From positions 434,001 to 498,000 of the forward strand of contig NZ_AP026910.1 of the NCBI RefSeq assembly GCF_026000575.1: 64,000 nucleotides of DNA. The letters are read 5' to 3'. This DNA is from Rhodoluna sp. KAS3 (GTDB taxonomy: Bacteria; Actinomycetota; Actinomycetes; Actinomycetales; Microbacteriaceae). Below, in pieces: positions 47,391-56,067 of the stretch. Position numbers and translations under genes: made by a program. The notes under the pieces were generated by a model that ran no database searches, had not been told where the DNA came from, and was given only the letters and a program-made list of their open reading frames with translations. The number at the start of each line of letters is the position of its first letter. The first letter of the stretch is position 1.

Positions 47391-49217
47391 CTAAACCGCT
47401 TGGTTTTCTTGAGTCGCCGGCCCAGAATCGTAGATCTCTGACAGGGCCGGTGCAAAGTCACGAAGCACAGTCTCACGCTTGATCTTTAGCGATGGGGTTA
47501 GGTGCCCGCTGTCTTCACTCAGCTCTTGGGTTAGGACTACAAATTTGCGGATTGACTCAGCCTTAGAAACCGACTTGTTAACGCGGTCTACTGCAGTCTG
47601 AATTTCAGCGATAACCGCTGGCTCCTTAGCCGCCTCGGCAAGGCTTAGGTCTTTGTTTAGGCCGTGATTAGCCAGCCACATCGGAAGCATTTCAGGGTCA
47701 AGTGAAATCAGGGCCGCCACGAAAGGTTTCTGATCTCCGACCACAATTGCCTGTCCGATTAGTGGATTGGCGCGAAGCGGGTCTTCCAGCGGCGCTGGTG
47801 CAACGTTTTTTCCACCGGCGGTGACGATCAATTCTTTCTTTCGGCCGGTAATACTCAAGAAGCCGTCTTCATCCAGTTCACCGATGTCGCCGGTCTTGAA
47901 CCATTCGCCTTCCATGGTGGCTGCAGTGGCTGCAGGGTTTCGCCAGTAACCACGCATGATGTTGATGCCGCGAAGCCAGATCTCTCCGTCTTCGGCAATC
48001 TTGACTCCTGTGCCCGGCAACATACGACCAACCTTGCCGATTTTGAGTGAGTCTGGGCGACCAATCATGGCAGGTGCGGTGGTCTCAGTGAGGCCGTAGC
48101 CCTCGAGAACAATTAGTCCAATTGCGCGATAGAAGTGGCCTAGGCGAGCACCCAGTGGGGCGCCACCCGAGACCGCGTAGGCAACTCGGCCACCCATGGC
48201 AGCGCGGAGCTTTTTGTAGACCAAAACATCGAAGAGTTTGTGTTGTATTTTCAGGCCAAGGCCTGGGCCCTTTGGTGTGTCCAACGCCTTTGAATAGGCA
48301 ATAGCTGTGTACGCCGCCTTGCGGAAAATGTTGCCCTTGCCGGCTGCCTCAGCTTTCTGCTCGGCTGAGTTGTAAACCTTTTCAAAAACGCGAGGAACTG
48401 CCAAAAGGAAGTGAGGTTTGAAACTAGCCATCGCCGGGCCGACATTCTTGGAATCAGGTTGGTGGCCAACCTTAACGCCTCCGTGAACGGCCAGCACTGA
48501 GATGAATCGGGCGAATACGTGTGCTAGAGGAATGAAGAGCAGGGTGCTGTTTCCCTCTTTGACAACCATCGGAAGTTCGAGGGTCGCGTTTTTGCTTAGT
48601 TCGACAAAACCACGGTGAGTTAGCTCACAACCCTTTGGTTTGCCGGTGGTACCCGAGGTGTAGATGATTGTCGCGAGATCTGACAGTTTAGGAATCCGGC
48701 GGCGGGCTTGCACCTCGTCATCGGTTACAGATCGGCCTTCTTTGACGAGAATTTCAATGTCTCCGTTGTCGATGGTCCAAACTTGGCGGCACAGGGGAGC
48801 ACTAGCCATAATTTCTTGGAATCGGGCCTTGTGCTCGTCGTTCTCGACGAAAAGCGCCACGCAGTCGGAGTCTGACAAAATCCATTCGATTTGGCTTGGT
48901 GCTGAAGATTCGTATACCGGAACCGATACTGCGCCGATGTACCAAATCGCAAAATCCAGAACGGTCCATTCATAGCGGGTGCGACTCATGATGCCAACAG
49001 CTTGCCCAGGCTGGATTCCAGCGGCGATGAGGCCCTTGGCAACGGAGATGACCTGCTCTTCAAAAGCCTTAGCAGAAACGTCTTCCCATTGGCCGGCTGA
49101 TGCCTCGATGGCAAAGAGTGGAAGATTTGGGGTCTTTTGTACTCGATTCGCTAAAAGATCCGAGATGTTTTCTGACTCGTCTGAGACAACAATTGGTGCA
49201 ACATCGTAAGTCTTCAT
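47391..49217 (-). CDS. fadD: Long-chain acyl-CoA synthetase (FadD15-like)
   Basis: Activates fatty acids with ATP and CoA. The 608-residue AMP-binding enzyme has P-loop IIYTSGTTGKPKGCELTH, adenine motif LEGYGLTETTA and the hinge region with TGDIGELDEDGFLSITGRKK. The start ATG at 49217 follows GGAGGGG on the minus strand; upstream codons in the open frame are not used. A homologue (FadD15) lies in the same neighbourhood in M. tuberculosis. Confidence 0.92.
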   Translation of the reverse strand: MKTYDVAPIVVSDESENISDLLANRVQKTPNLPLFAIEASAGQWEDVSAKAFEEQVISVAKGLIAAGIQPGQAVGIMSRTRYEWTVLDFAIWYIGAVSVPVYESSAPSQIEWILSDSDCVALFVENDEHKARFQEIMASAPLCRQVWTIDNGDIEILVKEGRSVTDDEVQARRRIPKLSDLATIIYTSGTTGKPKGCELTHRGFVELSKNATLELPMVVKEGNSTLLFIPLAHVFARFISVLAVHGGVKVGHQPDSKNVGPAMASFKPHFLLAVPRVFEKVYNSAEQKAEAAGKGNIFRKAAYTAIAYSKALDTPKGPGLGLKIQHKLFDVLVYKKLRAAMGGRVAYAVSGGAPLGARLGHFYRAIGLIVLEGYGLTETTAPAMIGRPDSLKIGKVGRMLPGTGVKIAEDGEIWLRGINIMRGYWRNPAATAATMEGEWFKTGDIGELDEDGFLSITGRKKELIVTAGGKNVAPAPLEDPLRANPLIGQAIVVGDQKPFVAALISLDPEMLPMWLANHGLNKDLSLAEAAKEPAVIAEIQTAVDRVNKSVSKAESIRKFVVLTQELSEDSGHLTPSLKIKRETVLRDFAPALSEIYDSGPATQENQAV

Positions 49218-49246
49218 TGACCCCTCCAGGCTCGATACTTTCCATA

Positions 49247-49252
49247 ACTCTA
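49247..49252 (-). promoter_or_regulatory. -10 element of fadD
   Basis: TAGAGT on the minus strand, with a start near 49240 and a leader of about 22 nt holding GGAGGGG. Confidence 0.4.
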
Positions 49253-49277
49253 CTTGCCGTTTCGACTTATTTTGCAC

Positions 49278-49292
49278 CGATTGGGCCAATCG
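49278..49292. promoter_or_regulatory. 15-base palindrome in fadD-glk divergent region
   Basis: CGATTGG-G-CCAATCG is a perfect dyad with a one-base centre, between the two promoters. It looks like an operator. The plus strand continues TTTTT, so a short terminator for antisense RNA is an alternative. Confidence 0.4.
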
Positions 49293-49308
49293 TTTTTGCC
49301 ACCCAAGC

Positions 49309-49314
49309 TAAACT
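49309..49314 (+). promoter_or_regulatory. -10 element of glk
   Basis: TAAACT, about 80 bases before the glk ATG; the start would be near 49321. Confidence 0.35.
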
Positions 49315-49394
49315 TTTACGAAGCGAAAGGCCAAGTGGTCTGCGAGGAAGTTTTTTCCTTCTAAATCAAGCATTTCGGACACTCAGAGGACAAC

Positions 49395-50345
49395 ATGTAT
49401 TCAATCGGTATTGACATCGGCGGAACGAAAATTGCGGGTGCCCTGGTCGATGAGTCCGGCCAAATCGTAAAAGAACTTCGAGTACCGACCCCCGTTGAAG
49501 ATCCGGCTGCGTTGGTTGATGCAGTAGTCGGTGTTATCCGGGAGCTGCGGGCCGACCACGAGGTTTTAGGCGCGGGCGTTGCCATGGCTGGGTTTATCGA
49601 TGCTGCCCAATCAGCAGTTATCTACGGCACTAACTTTGGCTGGAAGAACTACCCGCTCAAGGCTGAAATTGAAGCCAAGCTCGACATTCCGGTAATTATC
49701 GAAAATGACGCTAACGCTGCAGCTTGGGCGGAGTACCGATTCGGTGCCGGCAAGGGCTTCCAGCACATGGTGATGCTAACTCTGGGAACTGGTGTTGGCG
49801 GTGCAGTCATCGTTGACGGGCGTATGCTTCGCGGCGGTTTTGGAGTGGCCGGTGAACTCGGACATATGCGCGTTGTTCCAAACGGCGTTGAATGCGGTTG
49901 CGGGCAACACGGCTGCATCGAGTCCTATGCCTCGGGTACAGCGCTGGTTAGAACTGCCCGAGAATTGGTCGCCTCAGGTGACCCGCTCGGTGCTCGACTA
50001 GGTGAGTTGGCTGAGCAGGCTGGTGAACTAACCGGTGTTCAGGTTTACGAGGCAATCCTCGAGGGTGATGCCGGAGCCAGAAAGCTGTTGGCTGATGTCG
50101 GCTCTTGGACTGGCCAAGCCATTGCCTCACTTAGCGCAATCCTTGACCCGCAGATTGTGGTGATCGGCGGCGGCGTGAGCGCTGCAGGTGAATTACTGTT
50201 GGGCTCAATTCGAGGCGCCTACCGCAAGCACATGCCAGCAGCTGGTTTCAGGCCAGAACTCAAAATTGTGACAGCCGAATTTGTCAATGATGCGGGTGTG
50301 GTCGGTGCCGCCGACCTGGCCCGAGTCTCACTAGCCTCGAGATAA
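49395..50345 (+). CDS. glk: ROK-family glucokinase
   Basis: Phosphorylates glucose with ATP. The 316-residue protein begins with the phosphate loop IGIDIGGTKIAGALVDE and carries the ROK zinc site with pattern C-x-C-G-x2-G-C-x-E (ECGCGQHGCIESYASG) and a preceding GHMRV. No N-terminal DNA-binding domain, so it is an enzyme, not a ROK repressor. Its TAA stop forms the start of the plsC -10 element. Confidence 0.9.
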   Translation: MYSIGIDIGGTKIAGALVDESGQIVKELRVPTPVEDPAALVDAVVGVIRELRADHEVLGAGVAMAGFIDAAQSAVIYGTNFGWKNYPLKAEIEAKLDIPVIIENDANAAAWAEYRFGAGKGFQHMVMLTLGTGVGGAVIVDGRMLRGGFGVAGELGHMRVVPNGVECGCGQHGCIESYASGTALVRTARELVASGDPLGARLGELAEQAGELTGVQVYEAILEGDAGARKLLADVGSWTGQAIASLSAILDPQIVVIGGGVSAAGELLLGSIRGAYRKHMPAAGFRPELKIVTAEFVNDAGVVGAADLARVSLASR

Positions 50346-50348
50346 ACT
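50343..50348 (+). promoter_or_regulatory. -10 element of plsC; overlaps glk stop
   Basis: TAAACT begins with the TAA stop of glk. AAAGGGG lies further downstream, before the plsC GTG. Confidence 0.4.
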
Positions 50349-50385
50349 AGAAGTTCACCTAGGTACCGAGAAAGGGGATCAGGCT

Positions 50386-51075
50386 GTGGCGTACTTTATT
50401 TTCAAAACCCTGATTCTCGGTCCACTGCTGCGTGTTCTATTTAGGCCGTGGGTGCGCGGAATGGAGAACATTCCAGGCACCGGAGCAGCGATTTTGGCAT
50501 CCAACCACCTTTCGTTTTCGGACTCAATCTTTTTGCCATTGCAAACTCGACGCCCGGTTGTGTTCTTGGCTAAGAGTGAGTACTTCACCGGCAAGGGCAT
50601 CAAGGGTGCTCTGGTTCGCTGGTTCTTCAAATCAACTGGGCAGTTACCGATCGACCGTTCGGGCGGAAAAGCTTCTGAGGCGTCGTTGAATACCGGCCTA
50701 GGAGTACTTGGCCAGGGTCAACTGCTGGGCATTTATCCAGAGGGCACTCGCAGCCCAGATGGACGGCTTTACCGTGGGCGAACCGGAATTGCTCGCATGG
50801 TCCTGGAGGCCAAAGTCCCAGTGATTCCGGTGGCCATGATTGACACCGAGAAGGTGCAGCCAATCGGTCAGCGCATGCCGAAAATTCGACGCATCGGTAT
50901 TGTGGTGGGAGAGCCTTTGGATTTCTCCAGATTTGATGGCATGGAGGGTGACCGCATTGTCTTGCGCGCCGTCACCGATGAAATCATGTACGAATTGCAA
51001 AAACTAAGTGGCCAAGAGTACGTCGATGCCTACGCATCGTCAGTAAAAGAAAAACGAGCTCGTCTCGCAAGGTAG
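50386..51075 (+). CDS. plsC: 1-acyl-sn-glycerol-3-phosphate acyltransferase
   Basis: Makes phosphatidic acid at the membrane. The 229-residue protein has the H-x4-D motif in SNHLSFSDSIFLP (about 38-50), the phosphate-binding EGTR in YPEGTRSPDGRLYRG, and a hydrophobic N terminus. AAAGGGG stands 8 bases before the GTG. It lies 11 bases before aroG, as in M. tuberculosis where a PlsC-like gene is also near aroG. Confidence 0.92.
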   Translation: MAYFIFKTLILGPLLRVLFRPWVRGMENIPGTGAAILASNHLSFSDSIFLPLQTRRPVVFLAKSEYFTGKGIKGALVRWFFKSTGQLPIDRSGGKASEASLNTGLGVLGQGQLLGIYPEGTRSPDGRLYRGRTGIARMVLEAKVPVIPVAMIDTEKVQPIGQRMPKIRRIGIVVGEPLDFSRFDGMEGDRIVLRAVTDEIMYELQKLSGQEYVDAYASSVKEKRARLAR

Positions 51076-51086
51076 AAAGTAGCAAA

Positions 51087-52448
51087 ATGAACGAACATGT
51101 AGTTGCGCCGGATCCAGCTGTACTTGCCGGGCTCGACAACTATCTAAAGTTGCCTGCGGCTCAGCAGCCATCATGGCCTGACGCTGCCGCGGTTGCTGAC
51201 GTTCGTGCTGAACTTGCAACTTTGCCACCTTTGGTTTTTGCCGGTGAAGTAGACATTTTGCGTGATCGCCTCGCTCAGGCCGCTTCTGGAAAGGCGTTCT
51301 TGCTTCAGGGTGGTGACTGCGCTGAGACTTTTGTTGACGCAACAGCGGATCGAATTCGCAACCGAGTCAAGACCCTGCTTCAGATGGCTGTCGTGCTGAC
51401 TTACGGTGCATCGATGCCGGTAATCAAGATGGGCCGCATGGCGGGTCAGTTTGCTAAGCCTCGTTCCAGCGATAACGAAACCCGTGGTGACGTTACTCTG
51501 CCTGCATTCCGCGGCGACATCATCAACGGGTACGACTTCACAGCAGAAGCACGTGTTCCAGACCCAAAGCGCATGATCAAGGCCTACAACACCTCGGCCT
51601 CTACGCTAAACCTGATTCGCGCATTCACCATGGGCGGATTTGCCGACCTGCGTTCAGTTCACGAATGGAACCGTGGATTTGCTAACAACCCTGCCAACGA
51701 GCGCTACCTTTCATTGGCTCAAGAGATCGATCGTGCCATTAAATTCATGGCTGCCTGTGGTGCAGACTTCAACGAACTTCGGACCACAGAGTTTTACGTG
51801 AGCCACGAGGGTCTATTGATGGACTACGAGCGCCCGCTCACCAGAATCGACTCACGTACCGGTAACCCGTACATCACATCCGGTCACTTCATCTGGATTG
51901 GTGAACGCACCCGTCAGATGGACCACGCTCACGTTGATTACCTATCGCGCGTACGCAACCCAATCGGTGTCAAACTGGGCCCGACAACTCAGGTTGAGGA
52001 TGTCATTGAGCTAATTGAAAAGCTTGACCCAAACCGCGAGCCTGGACGCTTGACCTTCATTACCCGCATGGGTGCCGGCAAAATCCGCGATGAATTGCCG
52101 AAGCTGGTTGAAGCGGTCCGCGACTCTGAGGCCAACCCGCTGTGGATCACCGACCCGATGCACGGCAACGGAATCACAACCAAGAATGGTTTCAAGTCTC
52201 GTCGCTTTGACGATGTCATGAACGAAGTTCAAGGCTTCTTTGAGGTTCACAAGGCTGCGGGCACATTCCCAGGTGGTGTTCACGTTGAACTCACCGGCGA
52301 TGACGTTGCCGAGTGCCTTGGTGGATCAGAGCAGATTGACGAGGCGAGCCTAGAGGACCGCTACGAATCAGTTTGCGACCCACGCTTGAACCACATGCAG
52401 TCACTGGAGCTTGCGTTCTTGGTGGCTGAGCAGCTGGCCAAGAGATAA
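51087..52448 (+). CDS. aroG: DAHP synthase, class II
   Basis: First step of the shikimate pathway. The 453-residue enzyme is the class II (plant-like, mycobacterial AroG) type: LLQGGDCAETF, KMGRMAGQFAKPRS, HFIWIGERTRQMDHAHVDY and ITDPMHGNG are typical; the metal Cys, His and Glu lie in these segments. In mycobacteria this class is regulated by binding an AroQ-type mutase; here the local chorismate mutase is AroH type. A strong terminator follows. Confidence 0.96.
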   Translation: MNEHVVAPDPAVLAGLDNYLKLPAAQQPSWPDAAAVADVRAELATLPPLVFAGEVDILRDRLAQAASGKAFLLQGGDCAETFVDATADRIRNRVKTLLQMAVVLTYGASMPVIKMGRMAGQFAKPRSSDNETRGDVTLPAFRGDIINGYDFTAEARVPDPKRMIKAYNTSASTLNLIRAFTMGGFADLRSVHEWNRGFANNPANERYLSLAQEIDRAIKFMAACGADFNELRTTEFYVSHEGLLMDYERPLTRIDSRTGNPYITSGHFIWIGERTRQMDHAHVDYLSRVRNPIGVKLGPTTQVEDVIELIEKLDPNREPGRLTFITRMGAGKIRDELPKLVEAVRDSEANPLWITDPMHGNGITTKNGFKSRRFDDVMNEVQGFFEVHKAAGTFPGGVHVELTGDDVAECLGGSEQIDEASLEDRYESVCDPRLNHMQSLELAFLVAEQLAKR

Positions 52449-52451
52449 ACC

Positions 52452-52485
52452 AAAAAAAATAGACCCTTCGGGGTCTATTTTTTTT
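52452..52485. terminator. Bidirectional terminator between aroG and pknL
   Basis: A 15-bp perfect stem with a TTCG loop (52467-52470), with A8 on the left and T8 on the right, so it works on both strands between these convergent genes. Confidence 0.92.
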
Positions 52486-52487
52486 AC

Positions 52488-54431
52488 CTAGCGAGAGTAA
52501 ATCGTGACGGTGGAGCCGCGCTTCAAAAGCGTTCCTGCTGGGTGACTTACGCGCTTGACCGTCACCACACCCCACTTGCTGCTGAGTTGGTTGGTGTCTA
52601 TAGTCACTTTGAAGCCCGATGATTCGAGGGCGCCCTGCGCGGCCAGAATGGTTTCTCCAACAACTGCTGGTACTGCGACCAAATCTGGGCCCTTCGAAAT
52701 TATCAGGGTGACTTTACCGCCCGTGGTCAAAGCATCAGCTTCGGGAACCAAAGAAATTACTTGACCCGCGCTGACAGTGTCGCTGAATTCCTCAGAGGTG
52801 GTTGAAACGCTAAGGCCAACCGCCTCAATTGCTGCAACTGCAACAGCTTTGTCCAAGCCAGCAACGACTGGAATTGGCCCGAGCGAAATTTTAACGTCAA
52901 CCGCAGTGCCAACTTCTACTTCTGATTTGCCATCCAGGCTGCTGGCAAAAATTTGACCTATCGTGGCGTTGTCGAACCAGGATGAAACTGCGCCTATCCG
53001 CAATTCGGCCTTGATCAGGGCAGCGGTGGCTTCGGCCACGTTGAGCCCGGTGATTTCTGGAGCAGCCACCATTCGTTTGCCTTCGGAAACGTAGAGTTTG
53101 ATCACCCCGCCGAAGTGTAAGGCTCCGCTTGGCGGATCAGTCCGGGTAACAAGGCCCGCTGCCACCGAGTCACTGGTCTCGGTCATAACCTCAAATTCAG
53201 CACCGATAGCGCTCAGCGCAACTTCAGCTTGTTCCAGAGTGCGACTGGTTAGTTCGGGCACTGTTGCGAACCCGCCGGGGCCGCTGGAGAACCACCAGCC
53301 GGCACCAGAGCCAAGCAGGACAATCAGCACGGTCGCCAAAGCCAATCTAAGCCCGCGGCGCTTACGACCGAGCTTGACTAATCCTGAATCGGCTGCCGGC
53401 GTTAGCGAGTCCGCTGCTGCCAGCTCTGAACCCAGGACCTGCGTTTGACCCAGCTCAGAAAGCACAGCTGTTTCGTTTCCGGCCAGGTTTCCGGCGGCAA
53501 AAATTTGGGTGGCATCGGGGTCGATGGCGTCGGTGGGCAAGACGGTGGTGGCGGAGTTTAGGTCCACTGGACGATCAGGGGTCAGTCTGATCGTTTGGTT
53601 CCCAGCCTTTAGCTCGGTTCTAGCCCGCTTGACCACTTCAAGTAATTCGCCGGCATCCACCGGGCGGTGGGCAGCTTCTCGCGCTGTAGCCCAAAGGACA
53701 ATTTCGTCGACCAGCGGGCCAACCTTCGGATTCAGCGTCGAAGGTGCTGGAACCGAGAGGTGAGCGTGTTGATAGGCAATTTGAACCGCCTGTTCACCCT
53801 TGAAAGGCTGGCTGCCGGTGAGCATCTCAAAAAGGATGATTCCAGCGGCGTAAACATCGCTCCTGGCATCGGCTGTTCCCCGGGTGATAAGTTCCGGAGA
53901 CAGGTATGCCACAGTGCCGACCAGTGATCCGGTTGATGTGGCGTTGTCGATGTCTCGTGCAAGGCCAAAATCGCCCAGTTTGATGCGCCCGTCATCAGCC
54001 AAGAAGATGTTTTCTGGCTTTAGGTCGCGGTGTAAAATTCCACCCCGATGAGCCGCGGCTAGGCCGGCTAGAACGGTCTCAAAAAGTTCGAGTGCCCGCG
54101 CTGGGTCGATGGCGCCAAAGTCGTTTATCGCATCGCGAAGGTTTATGCCTGCAACGAACTCCATGACCATGTAGGCAATTTCCCCGTCCTCGCCCTGATC
54201 GAAGACGTTGATGAGGTTGGGGTGTGAAAGGCGGGCAGCCATCCGGGCTTCACGAATGAATTTTTCACGAAACTCGAGGTCGTTGGCGAGATGCGGGTGA
54301 ATAGCCTTGAGTGCTACTTTTCGCTGGAGTCGAAGATCCTCGGCAAGGTACACGGTGGCCATGCCTCCGCTTGCCACAATGCGCAAAACTTGGTAGCGGT
54401 CGCCAATCAGGCGCCCGATCAAATCTGCCAT
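52488..54431 (-). CDS. pknL: Ser/Thr protein kinase with four PASTA domains (PknL-like)
   Basis: A 647-residue receptor kinase. The kinase domain (about 10-275) has Lys42, HRDLKPEN (134-141) and DFGLARD; an activation loop with Thr around 165-173. A linker, one membrane segment (about 361-380) and four extracellular PASTA repeats (about 388-647), which bind muropeptides, follow. The position next to aroG and the small DNA-binding gene matches PknL. M. tuberculosis PknL lacks PASTA repeats, while corynebacterial forms have them. GGAGAGG precedes the ATG. Confidence 0.92.
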   Translation of the reverse strand: MADLIGRLIGDRYQVLRIVASGGMATVYLAEDLRLQRKVALKAIHPHLANDLEFREKFIREARMAARLSHPNLINVFDQGEDGEIAYMVMEFVAGINLRDAINDFGAIDPARALELFETVLAGLAAAHRGGILHRDLKPENIFLADDGRIKLGDFGLARDIDNATSTGSLVGTVAYLSPELITRGTADARSDVYAAGIILFEMLTGSQPFKGEQAVQIAYQHAHLSVPAPSTLNPKVGPLVDEIVLWATAREAAHRPVDAGELLEVVKRARTELKAGNQTIRLTPDRPVDLNSATTVLPTDAIDPDATQIFAAGNLAGNETAVLSELGQTQVLGSELAAADSLTPAADSGLVKLGRKRRGLRLALATVLIVLLGSGAGWWFSSGPGGFATVPELTSRTLEQAEVALSAIGAEFEVMTETSDSVAAGLVTRTDPPSGALHFGGVIKLYVSEGKRMVAAPEITGLNVAEATAALIKAELRIGAVSSWFDNATIGQIFASSLDGKSEVEVGTAVDVKISLGPIPVVAGLDKAVAVAAIEAVGLSVSTTSEEFSDTVSAGQVISLVPEADALTTGGKVTLIISKGPDLVAVPAVVGETILAAQGALESSGFKVTIDTNQLSSKWGVVTVKRVSHPAGTLLKRGSTVTIYSR

Positions 54432-54467
54432 GGTAGGCCTCTCCGGGTTGTCTGCCGGTGTTCGGCA

Positions 54468-54473
54468 ACTCTA
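54468..54473 (-). promoter_or_regulatory. -10 element of pknL
   Basis: TAGAGT on the minus strand, with a start near 54461 and a leader of about 30 nt with GGAGAGG. Confidence 0.35.
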
Positions 54474-54479
54474 AATATC

Positions 54480-54498
54480 ATCCCACGGGCTGTGGGAT
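54480..54498. promoter_or_regulatory. Inverted repeat between pknL and the DNA-binding gene
   Basis: ATCCCAC (54480-54486) and GTGGGAT (54492-54498) form a perfect 7-bp dyad with a 5-base centre, between the divergent start sites. It is a good candidate operator for the adjacent winged-helix protein. Confidence 0.45.
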
Positions 54499-54534
54499 TG
54501 CTGAACTTAGCTCAAGGTGTGGCAGTCTTGTCTT

Positions 54535-54879
54535 GTGAATGATGTTCTAGATAGTGTGACCAATTGGCTGACCGTTCCTGAAGCGGCTGAAGAACTAAAT
54601 GTCCCGTTGGGCAGGGTTCGCCGCATGCTAGAAGAGCATCAGTTGATTGCTGCCAGACGGGACGGAGTCCTAAAGATTCCAGCTGAGGTTATCGTCGACG
54701 GCGAACCTCTGGCCAGCCTTCAGGGAACCATGATTGTTCTCCTGGACTGCGTCCTAAGCGAGCAGGAGGCAGTCGAATGGCTTTACACCTTCGATGATTC
54801 CTTGCCAGGTACCCCGATGGAGTTTCTCTTGAAGGGTCACAAGTCGGCAGTTCGCCGACTTGCAATGCTGCTTGCCTAA
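54535..54879 (+). CDS. Rv2175c-like small DNA-binding protein
   Basis: A 114-residue protein with an N-terminal winged helix (WLTVPEAAEELNVPLGRVRR) and a C-terminal domain (LLDCVLSEQEAVEWLYTFDD). It matches Rv2175c, which is phosphorylated by PknL and binds DNA. The N-terminal tail that carries the phosphorylated Thr in M. tuberculosis is shorter here. GTG at 54535 is chosen: CAGTCT ends 6 nt before it, as at other leaderless genes; GTG at 54517 is an alternative. It ends directly against the convergent idsA. Confidence 0.83.
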   Translation: MNDVLDSVTNWLTVPEAAEELNVPLGRVRRMLEEHQLIAARRDGVLKIPAEVIVDGEPLASLQGTMIVLLDCVLSEQEAVEWLYTFDDSLPGTPMEFLLKGHKSAVRRLAMLLA

Positions 54880-55995
54880 CTAGGCCTGACGGTTAATTAC
54901 CTTTAGAGCTAGTTCGCGGAGTTGATCCTTCGCGCGGGCATCGATGTCAAGGGTCTGCAGGGCATTCATGCTCTCTTCTGCAAGCTCCTCAATCATTCTT
55001 TCGCTCTTGGCCAAAGCACCAGATTCGGTGATGGTGCGCTGCAAGAATCCAATTTGCTCGCCGTCTAGGCTTCGGCTGGTCAAAAGCTCATCAAAAATTC
55101 GCCCAACTGACGGCGTCAAGGTTTCTCTGGTCAATCCGATAAGAACGGTTCGCTTTCCTTCGCGAAGGTCGTCTCCTGCGGGTTTGCCAGTGACGGCCGG
55201 GTCGCCAAAAACACCGAGAACATCGTCGCGCAACTGAAAAGCCATTCCAAGCGGAATGCCAAAGGCAGACAAGCCACGAAGCAGGCCCGATCCCGCGCCC
55301 GCAAAAGCGGCGCCGATCAGCAGCGGGGCTTCGATGCTGTACTTTGCGGTCTTGTAAAGCATCACTCGATTAGCGCGCCCCACAGACTCCGAAACCGGCC
55401 TGGTCATAGCCGCATTTTCTTCGAGGACGTCAAGGTACTGGCCGGCCATGACTTCAACGCGCATTTTGCTGAACTCATTGCGGCAAGCAGCCTGGATCTC
55501 ATCAGATGGAGCGTTCAGCAGCGCAGTTCCAAAAATCTCGCTGCTCCAGCCGAGCATTAGGTCGCCAACGAGCACCGATCCGGCGACACCGAAGCGCTCG
55601 TGGCTTCCGGCCCAAGAAGAGTCGGCATGCAGCAGTTCAAAGCGTTTGTGCACCGCCGGCGCGCCGCGGCGTGTGTCAGATTGGTCTAGAAGGTCATCGT
55701 GAACCAGGGCTGCAGCGTGAAACATCTCTAGTGCTGCGGTGATGCCAACAATGGCCTCGGCTGACTTTTGGCGTTCGGCCTCGGTCTGCTGAAACCCAGA
55801 TGTGCTGAGCGCGCCAACCCATGACCAGTAGGCAAATAGAGCCCTGAAACGCTTGCCGCCCTGAAGCAGGTCTTTTGTGTAGTCAACAAGGGGGGAGAGG
55901 TCTTCTGAGATCAGATCAAAATCTTGTCTCTGTGCTGCACAGAATTCATCCAGGTGCTCTTGAATCAGGCTAAGTAATACTTTGGTTTCGCTCAC
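54880..55995 (-). CDS. idsA: Polyprenyl diphosphate synthase
   Basis: A 371-residue trans-prenyltransferase. The first Asp-rich motif is DDLLDQSDTRRG (D-D-x2-D) and the second is QLRDDVLGVFGD; the GKRFRA substrate motif is near residue 47. It extends isoprenoids for quinones, carotenoids or lipid carriers; chain length cannot be read by eye. GTG start with a -10 TAGGCT exactly 6 nt upstream on the minus strand. Same place as idsA2 in M. tuberculosis. Confidence 0.9.
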   Translation of the reverse strand: MSETKVLLSLIQEHLDEFCAAQRQDFDLISEDLSPLVDYTKDLLQGGKRFRALFAYWSWVGALSTSGFQQTEAERQKSAEAIVGITAALEMFHAAALVHDDLLDQSDTRRGAPAVHKRFELLHADSSWAGSHERFGVAGSVLVGDLMLGWSSEIFGTALLNAPSDEIQAACRNEFSKMRVEVMAGQYLDVLEENAAMTRPVSESVGRANRVMLYKTAKYSIEAPLLIGAAFAGAGSGLLRGLSAFGIPLGMAFQLRDDVLGVFGDPAVTGKPAGDDLREGKRTVLIGLTRETLTPSVGRIFDELLTSRSLDGEQIGFLQRTITESGALAKSERMIEELAEESMNALQTLDIDARAKDQLRELALKVINRQA

Positions 55996-56000
55996 GGGAA

Positions 56001-56007
56001 TAGCCTA
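56001..56007. promoter_or_regulatory. Symmetric TAGCCTA -10 element between idsA and DUF3040
   Basis: Minus strand TAGGCT lies exactly 6 nt before the idsA GTG. The plus strand reads TAGCCT toward DUF3040, which also has TAGACT at 56024. Confidence 0.55.
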
Positions 56008-56023
56008 ACGGCCACAAGGTGTT

Positions 56024-56029
56024 TAGACT
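56024..56029 (+). promoter_or_regulatory. -10 element of the DUF3040 gene
   Basis: TAGACT, with the start near 56036 and a leader of about 32 nt holding AAGGAG before the ATG at 56068. Confidence 0.45.
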
Positions 56030-56067
56030 TTTACCAGTGGGTTTACCACACACCAAAGGAGCATCTA

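Noticed and set aside
54840-54862. 9-bp hairpin CAAGTCGGC/GCCGACTTG as terminator of idsA
   Set aside because: The stem is perfect but no U-run follows on either strand, and it lies within the coding sequence of the convergent gene; left unassigned.
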